A stretch of DNA of 64,000 nucleotides from CAVPNY01 sp963706905. GTDB taxonomy: Bacteria > Chloroflexota > Anaerolineae > Anaerolineales > UBA4823. The notes under the pieces are model-generated. The model had not been told where the DNA came from. It did not search any database and saw only the letters and a program-made list of their open reading frames with translations. The translations under genes were made by a program, and so were the position numbers. Position 1 is the first letter of the stretch. The number at the start of each line of letters is the position of its first letter. Below are positions 60,209 through 64,000 of the stretch, in pieces. The DNA lies in contig CAVPNY010000009.1 of assembly GCA_963706905.1 (NCBI GenBank), positions 1-64,000 on the forward strand, read 5' to 3'.

Positions 60209-62127
60209 AACTATTCGTGCCTGGACGTATCTGCCTCTTCGGAGAGCATTCTGATTGGGCCGGCGGATATCGCCGGATTAATGCCGACATCGAAAAAGGC
60301 TACACCCTGATCTGCGGCACTGACCAGGGCATCTACGCCGAAGTAGAATCGCACCCAACCTCCCTGGTGCTGTCTTCCACGACGCCGGATGGAATCCAAC
60401 ATGGCCCATACGAGATCCCGATGCAGCCCAAAGCCCTGCTGGAAGAAGCCCAACGCGGCGGCTTCTGGAGTTATATCGCTGGTGTGGCTTACCAGGTGCT
60501 GACCAACTACCACGTGCGCGGTCTGGTGATCAACAATTACAAGACCGACCTGCCAGTCAAGAAAGGACTCTCGTCATCAGCGGCGATCTGTGTTTTGGCA
60601 GCGCGGGCTTTTAATCGGGTCTACGACTTGAAAATGACCATCCGCGGTGAGATGGAGGCGGCTTACCAGGGCGAGATCACTACCCCGTCGCGGTGCGGCA
60701 GGATGGACCAGGGCTGCGCCTTTGGCAACCGTCCGGTTTTAATGGTCTTCGATGGCGATCGTCTGGACACGATCGAAATGCAAGTTGACAGCGAACTTTA
60801 TTTTGTGCTCGTCGATCTCCAGGCCCAAAAAGACACGATGGAGATTCTCAACCGCCTGAACCGCTGCTATCCGTTCGCCGAGAACAAGATCGAGCGCGGC
60901 GTTCAGGAGCTGCTCGGCCCGATCAATAAGCGCATAACCGTGCAGGCGATGGATGCGCTGCGCGAATCTAATGGTGAACAGTTGGGATCACTGATGGTCG
61001 AAGCCCAGGCCTTCTTTGACCGCTACGCGACCCCGGCCTGCCCGGAAGAATTAACCGCCCCGGAACTACACCGCGTCTTGAATTACGAAGCGCTCAAACC
61101 GCATATTTGGGGCGGCAAAGGCGTAGGCTCACAAGGCGATGGCACCGCTCAATTCATCACCCGCAGCGCGGCGGATCAGCAGGCCGTGATCGAGATCATC
61201 GAGCGCGATCTGGGGGTAAGCTGCCTGGAGCTTACCTTGCGCCCTGGCCAGCAAGTTCGCAAAGCGATCATCCCAGCGGCCGGCTTTGGCACGCGACTCT
61301 TCCCCGCCACCAAGGCTACCAAGAAAGAGCTTTTTCCCATCATTGATCGGGACGGAATTGCCAAGCCAGCCATCCTGTTGATCGTTGAAGAAGCCCTGGA
61401 GGCCGGCATTCAAGAGGTGATCATCATCGTCCAGGAACATGACCTGGAGGATTTTCAATCGTTCTTTAACACCCAGATCTCGATTGAGAATTACAACAAA
61501 CTGCCGCGCCACTTTCAGGAATTCGCCCGCCGCATCCTGGAAATCGGCCGGAAAGTAACCTTTGTCGTTCAATCCACCCAGGAAGGATTTGGGCATGCGA
61601 TCTACTGCGCCCGCGAAGCGGTTGGCGATGAGCCGTTCTTGCTCATGCTGGGCGATCATCTGTACCGCGCCAATGGGGATCAGTCCTGTGCAGGACAATT
61701 GATGGAAGCATACCAGCAGCATGGCATCAATGTACTCGGCCTGCGGCGCACGCCAGAAAGCGAGATCGCGAACTTCGGTACGGTCGCCGGCGTATGGCTC
61801 GAGGAGGAACGGTTGCTCAGCGTCACCGAGTTTGCCGAGAAACCCACCGTAGATTACGCCCGCAGCAACCTGCGCGTCCCGGGCCTACCGGAAGACGAGT
61901 ACCTGACCGTGTTTGGGCAATATATTATCCAACCGCAATTGTTTGAGTACCTGGAGGAGCACATTTCCAATAACGTGCGCGAGCGTGGCGAGTTCCAACT
62001 CACCTCAGCGCTTGACCGCCTCAGGCAAGAGCACAGTTTCGTGGGATTGATCATGGATGGGAAGCGCTTTGACATCGGCCTGCCGCAATATTACCTGGAG
62101 ACCCTGCAGTCCTTCGCCAAAGATTAG
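60205..62127 (+). CDS. GHMP-type sugar kinase fused to nucleotidyltransferase
   Basis: Residues 1-340 are a GHMP kinase: VPGRICLFGEHSDWAGGYRR at the N-terminus, PVKKGLSSSAA (117-127) binding ATP, and a C-terminal GKGVGSQGDG (motif 3-like). Residues 350-640 are a GalU-type uridylyltransferase: AIIPAAGFGTRLFPATKATKK, EGFGHAIYCAREAV, MLGDH and a final DIGLPQYYLETLQSF. One chain could phosphorylate a sugar at C1 and convert it to an NDP-sugar, like plant FKGP (fucokinase/GDP-fucose pyrophosphorylase). The sugar is not identifiable; glucuronate or galactose are guesses. The start is GTG. Confidence 0.88.
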   Translation: MKLFVPGRICLFGEHSDWAGGYRRINADIEKGYTLICGTDQGIYAEVESHPTSLVLSSTTPDGIQHGPYEIPMQPKALLEEAQRGGFWSYIAGVAYQVLTNYHVRGLVINNYKTDLPVKKGLSSSAAICVLAARAFNRVYDLKMTIRGEMEAAYQGEITTPSRCGRMDQGCAFGNRPVLMVFDGDRLDTIEMQVDSELYFVLVDLQAQKDTMEILNRLNRCYPFAENKIERGVQELLGPINKRITVQAMDALRESNGEQLGSLMVEAQAFFDRYATPACPEELTAPELHRVLNYEALKPHIWGGKGVGSQGDGTAQFITRSAADQQAVIEIIERDLGVSCLELTLRPGQQVRKAIIPAAGFGTRLFPATKATKKELFPIIDRDGIAKPAILLIVEEALEAGIQEVIIIVQEHDLEDFQSFFNTQISIENYNKLPRHFQEFARRILEIGRKVTFVVQSTQEGFGHAIYCAREAVGDEPFLLMLGDHLYRANGDQSCAGQLMEAYQQHGINVLGLRRTPESEIANFGTVAGVWLEEERLLSVTEFAEKPTVDYARSNLRVPGLPEDEYLTVFGQYIIQPQLFEYLEEHISNNVRERGEFQLTSALDRLRQEHSFVGLIMDGKRFDIGLPQYYLETLQSFAKD

Positions 62128-62142
62128 AACTTTATGGAAATA

Positions 62143-62169
62143 AAAATAGCGGGCAGGACCCGCTATTTT
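62143..62169. terminator. Bidirectional terminator
   Basis: AAAATAGCGGG, loop CAGGA, CCCGCTATTTT: a perfect 11-bp stem with T-rich tails on both strands. It separates convergent genes. Confidence 0.85.
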
Positions 62170-62184
62170 ATAATATGACAAGAA

Positions 62185-62868
62185 TTATTCAACGTCGAGG
62201 CGGTAGCCAACACCCCGGATGGTCTTGAGGAACTGCGGCTTATGCGGGTCAATTTCAATCGCCTGCCGCAACCAACTCACATGCACATCCAGGGTGCGCG
62301 TATCCCCGATGTATTCGGTGTTCCACACCTGACGGAAAAGGTCCTCGCGCTCGACCACTTCGGCAGGATGATGCATCAGGATCTTTAACAACCGAGTCAG
62401 CTTAGGCGTAAGCTGTGACTCTTTCACCTGACAGCGCACCAGATTGTGTTCCAGATCAAGGCGGATCAAACCCACCTGCAACAAGTTATTGCTGATAACG
62501 GGTAAGAGCGGAAGGATGCGATTCATCAACTTACGCAGGGTAAAGGGCAGCATCAGAACAACATCGGCACAGTTTTCTTTGCCGATCGGGTGATCAAGGT
62601 TAGCGATGATCAGGATGGGTAACTTCTCCCGACCATTACGCACATCCTGGCAAATTCGTTTGCCGCTGGTACGGAAGGAGGCCGCGTTGATCACGACCAG
62701 GTCGATGTCCGCCTCGGCCAGGCGCTCGATAGCGGCTTTGCCAGTCGAGGCGGTCTCTACGGTAAAGCCCTTACGGCGCAGATCAAGGATAAAAGACGGG
62801 CCGTCAGCCCGTTTCCCTTCAATCCAGAGTATTTTGGCCTTTACCGGTAGACGCTCTTTTGACTTCAC
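62185..62868 (-). CDS. OmpR-type regulator with a pseudo-receiver domain
   Basis: A C-terminal OmpR winged helix is clear (LTPKLTRLLKILMHHPAEVV, GDTRTLDVHVSWLRQAIE, IRGVGYRLDVE). The N-terminal half folds like a receiver by pattern, but the phospho-acceptor position reads LVVINAASF, the acidic pair reads ILWIEGK and the Lys before PF is Leu (MLPF). All phosphorylation residues are thus missing, so it is probably controlled by ligand or interaction. GTG 62868 (AGGGGG 8 bases upstream) is preferred over GTG 62931. No partner kinase is near. Confidence 0.88.
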   Translation of the reverse strand: MKSKERLPVKAKILWIEGKRADGPSFILDLRRKGFTVETASTGKAAIERLAEADIDLVVINAASFRTSGKRICQDVRNGREKLPILIIANLDHPIGKENCADVVLMLPFTLRKLMNRILPLLPVISNNLLQVGLIRLDLEHNLVRCQVKESQLTPKLTRLLKILMHHPAEVVEREDLFRQVWNTEYIGDTRTLDVHVSWLRQAIEIDPHKPQFLKTIRGVGYRLDVE

Positions 62869-63088
62869 TTGCTCGCCCCCTTCCAGGGAATGGCGGATCA
62901 GGTATTCTAGAAATTGTGGGACAACGCCCACTAATCACAATAAAAACCAATGTGCAAATTACCAGGGAGTATCGTTTAGCCAGGAGTGCGAAAAAATTAT
63001 ACCGCAGTCTTAAATAATCACAAGGTGAATCGGATACCAATTTTTTAACATTAATCTAAGAAGGATAAAAACCAGGCAGAAAACAAGG

Positions 63089-63788
63089 ATGAACCTCAAA
63101 GAACAAGCCGCACAGCATGCGTTAAGTTTCGTTCAGGATAATATGGTCGTGGGCCTGGGCAGTGGCTCGACCTCTGCTATCTTTGTCTATTTGCTAGGGG
63201 AGAAGGTCAAGGCCGGAGCGCTCAAGGATATCGTGGGAATGCCAACTTCTGAAGACACCGCCCTGCGGGCGCGTGCCCTGGGCATTCCCTTGACCTCGCT
63301 GTCAGAACTAGCAGAGAAACTCGGAAAACCTGTCCTGGACCTGGTGGTGGACGGCGCTGACGAAGTCGATCCACAATTAAACTTGATCAAGGGCCTGGGG
63401 CGCGCCGCGCTCCGTGAGAAGATCATTGAGATGCACGCCCGGCGCTTTATCGTCATCGTCGATGAGTCCAAGATCGTCACCAGACTGGGACGCGGCCCCT
63501 TGCCGGTGGAGATCATCCCATTCGAGTTCCGCTATCCACATCGCCTGGCTGAACAGTCTGGGCTGCCGCGCCGAACAGTGGATGGAAGCAGACAGCTCAC
63601 CGGTGATCACTGACAACGGCAACTACCTGGTGCGCTGCTGGTTTGAAGGCGGTATCGCGGATGCTTATGCCCTCTCCCACACGTTGAACGAGCGCCCCGG
63701 GATCGTCGAGCACGGGATTTTCCTCGACCTGGCTGACCAAATTATCATCGCCGGTGCGGACGGAATCCGCACCATGGAGCGTGCCTGA
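63089..63788 (+). pseudogene. rpiA: Ribose-5-phosphate isomerase A, frameshifted
   Basis: Interconverts ribose-5-phosphate and ribulose-5-phosphate. The first frame has VGLGSGSTSAIFV, GADEVDPQLNLIKGLG and the catalytic region ALREKIIE, up to IPFEFR. The other frame gives IHIAWLNSLGCRAEQWM, VITDNGNYLVRCWF, then GIVEHGIFLDLADQ and final ADGIRTMERA. Removing one C at 63529-63530 joins them as PFEFAIHIAWLN. The stop overlaps the rpe start (TGATG), fitting a pentose phosphate operon. A sequence error is more likely than loss. Confidence 0.9.
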
Positions 63789-64000
63789 TGCCCACTAAAC
63801 TCGCCCCCTCCCTGCTGACCGCCGACCTGACCCGCATGGGCGACCAGGTTCAAGAAGCCATCGACGCCGGCGTCGAGCTGATTCACATTGATGTCATGGA
63901 TGGTCAGTTCGTCCCCAACCTGACCTTCGGGCCGATGATCGTCGCCGCATTGCACCCAATCACGCGGGCGGCTGGCGTGCCACTGGACGTCCACCTGATG
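63788..64000 (+). CDS. rpe: Ribulose-phosphate 3-epimerase, partial
   Basis: The first 71 residues are in the window: KLAPSLLTADLTRMGDQV, then IHIDVMDGQFVPNLTFGP and PLDVHLM. These hold the metal His and catalytic Asp of the TIM-barrel epimerase. It converts ribulose-5-phosphate to xylulose-5-phosphate. ATG overlaps the rpiA stop. The gene runs off the window. Confidence 0.95.
   Translation, partial: MPTKLAPSLLTADLTRMGDQVQEAIDAGVELIHIDVMDGQFVPNLTFGPMIVAALHPITRAAGVPLDVHLM

Overview
The window looks like a chromosomal segment from an uncultured or poorly studied member of the Chloroflexota, most likely class Anaerolineae. This is inferred from gene content: Thr/Pro-linker lipoproteins, an FhaA/FhaB/SEDS cell-wall cluster in a lineage without outer-membrane genes here, a bacterial GH3-like protein, archease-RtcB, a cyclic-2,3-diphosphoglycerate-synthetase-like GTPase, and REP/RAYT repeats with the core GTAGGGGCGGGTCT. 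There are no rRNA or tRNA genes. RNase P RNA is present.

Layout. 0-6.7 kb: recA; a frameshifted lipoprotein gene; a SAM by-product salvage block (mtnA, adenosine kinase-like, ahcY); and a small operon holding a RHH+LuxR-type regulator, a RecA/RadA-like protein and an 88-aa protein. 6.7-19 kb: tyrS, an HNH nuclease, an MBL hydrolase, an ABC exporter whose permease seems fused to a SpoIIM domain, lgt, a CDP-alcohol phosphatidyltransferase, ftsK, a DMT transporter, sodA and ferredoxin. 20-25 kb: fhaA, fhaB, mtnP and a SEDS (FtsW/RodA) protein fused to a transpeptidase-like domain that has lost its catalytic residues. 25-40 kb: archease-rtcB, an orphan ABC ATPase, ybaK, a two-component system with a Met/Gly-rich secreted protein, uvrB, a PHP phosphoesterase, secG, a peptide-binding protein and a TPR-lytic transglycosylase. 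40-50 kb: a GC-rich divergent family B DNA polymerase, a GNAT/YoaP-like gene, a HEAT protein, a CDF transporter, dam, plsC and GH3. 50.5-55.2 kb: rnpB, then an accessory island with a RAYT gene inside REP repeats and two abutting insertion sequences. 55.2-64 kb: rpsT, argS, a cPGS-like GTPase, a DNA methyltransferase, a sugar kinase-nucleotidyltransferase fusion, a pseudo-receiver regulator, rpiA and the start of rpe.

How parts fit together. A 14-bp palindrome, AGAACATATGTTCT, or close variants, lies in the promoters of recA, the LuxR/RecA-like operon and the polB-like gene. It matches the Gram-positive LexA-box core GAAC-N4-GTTC, so these loci may form a DNA-damage regulon. MtnP makes methylthioribose-1-phosphate for MtnA, while AhcY plus adenosine kinase clear S-adenosylhomocysteine.

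Quality warning. At least six genes, including the normally essential argS and rpiA, are broken by what looks like one surplus base, some in homopolymers. Several are probably assembly errors, so the pseudogene labels here mean 'disrupted as given'.
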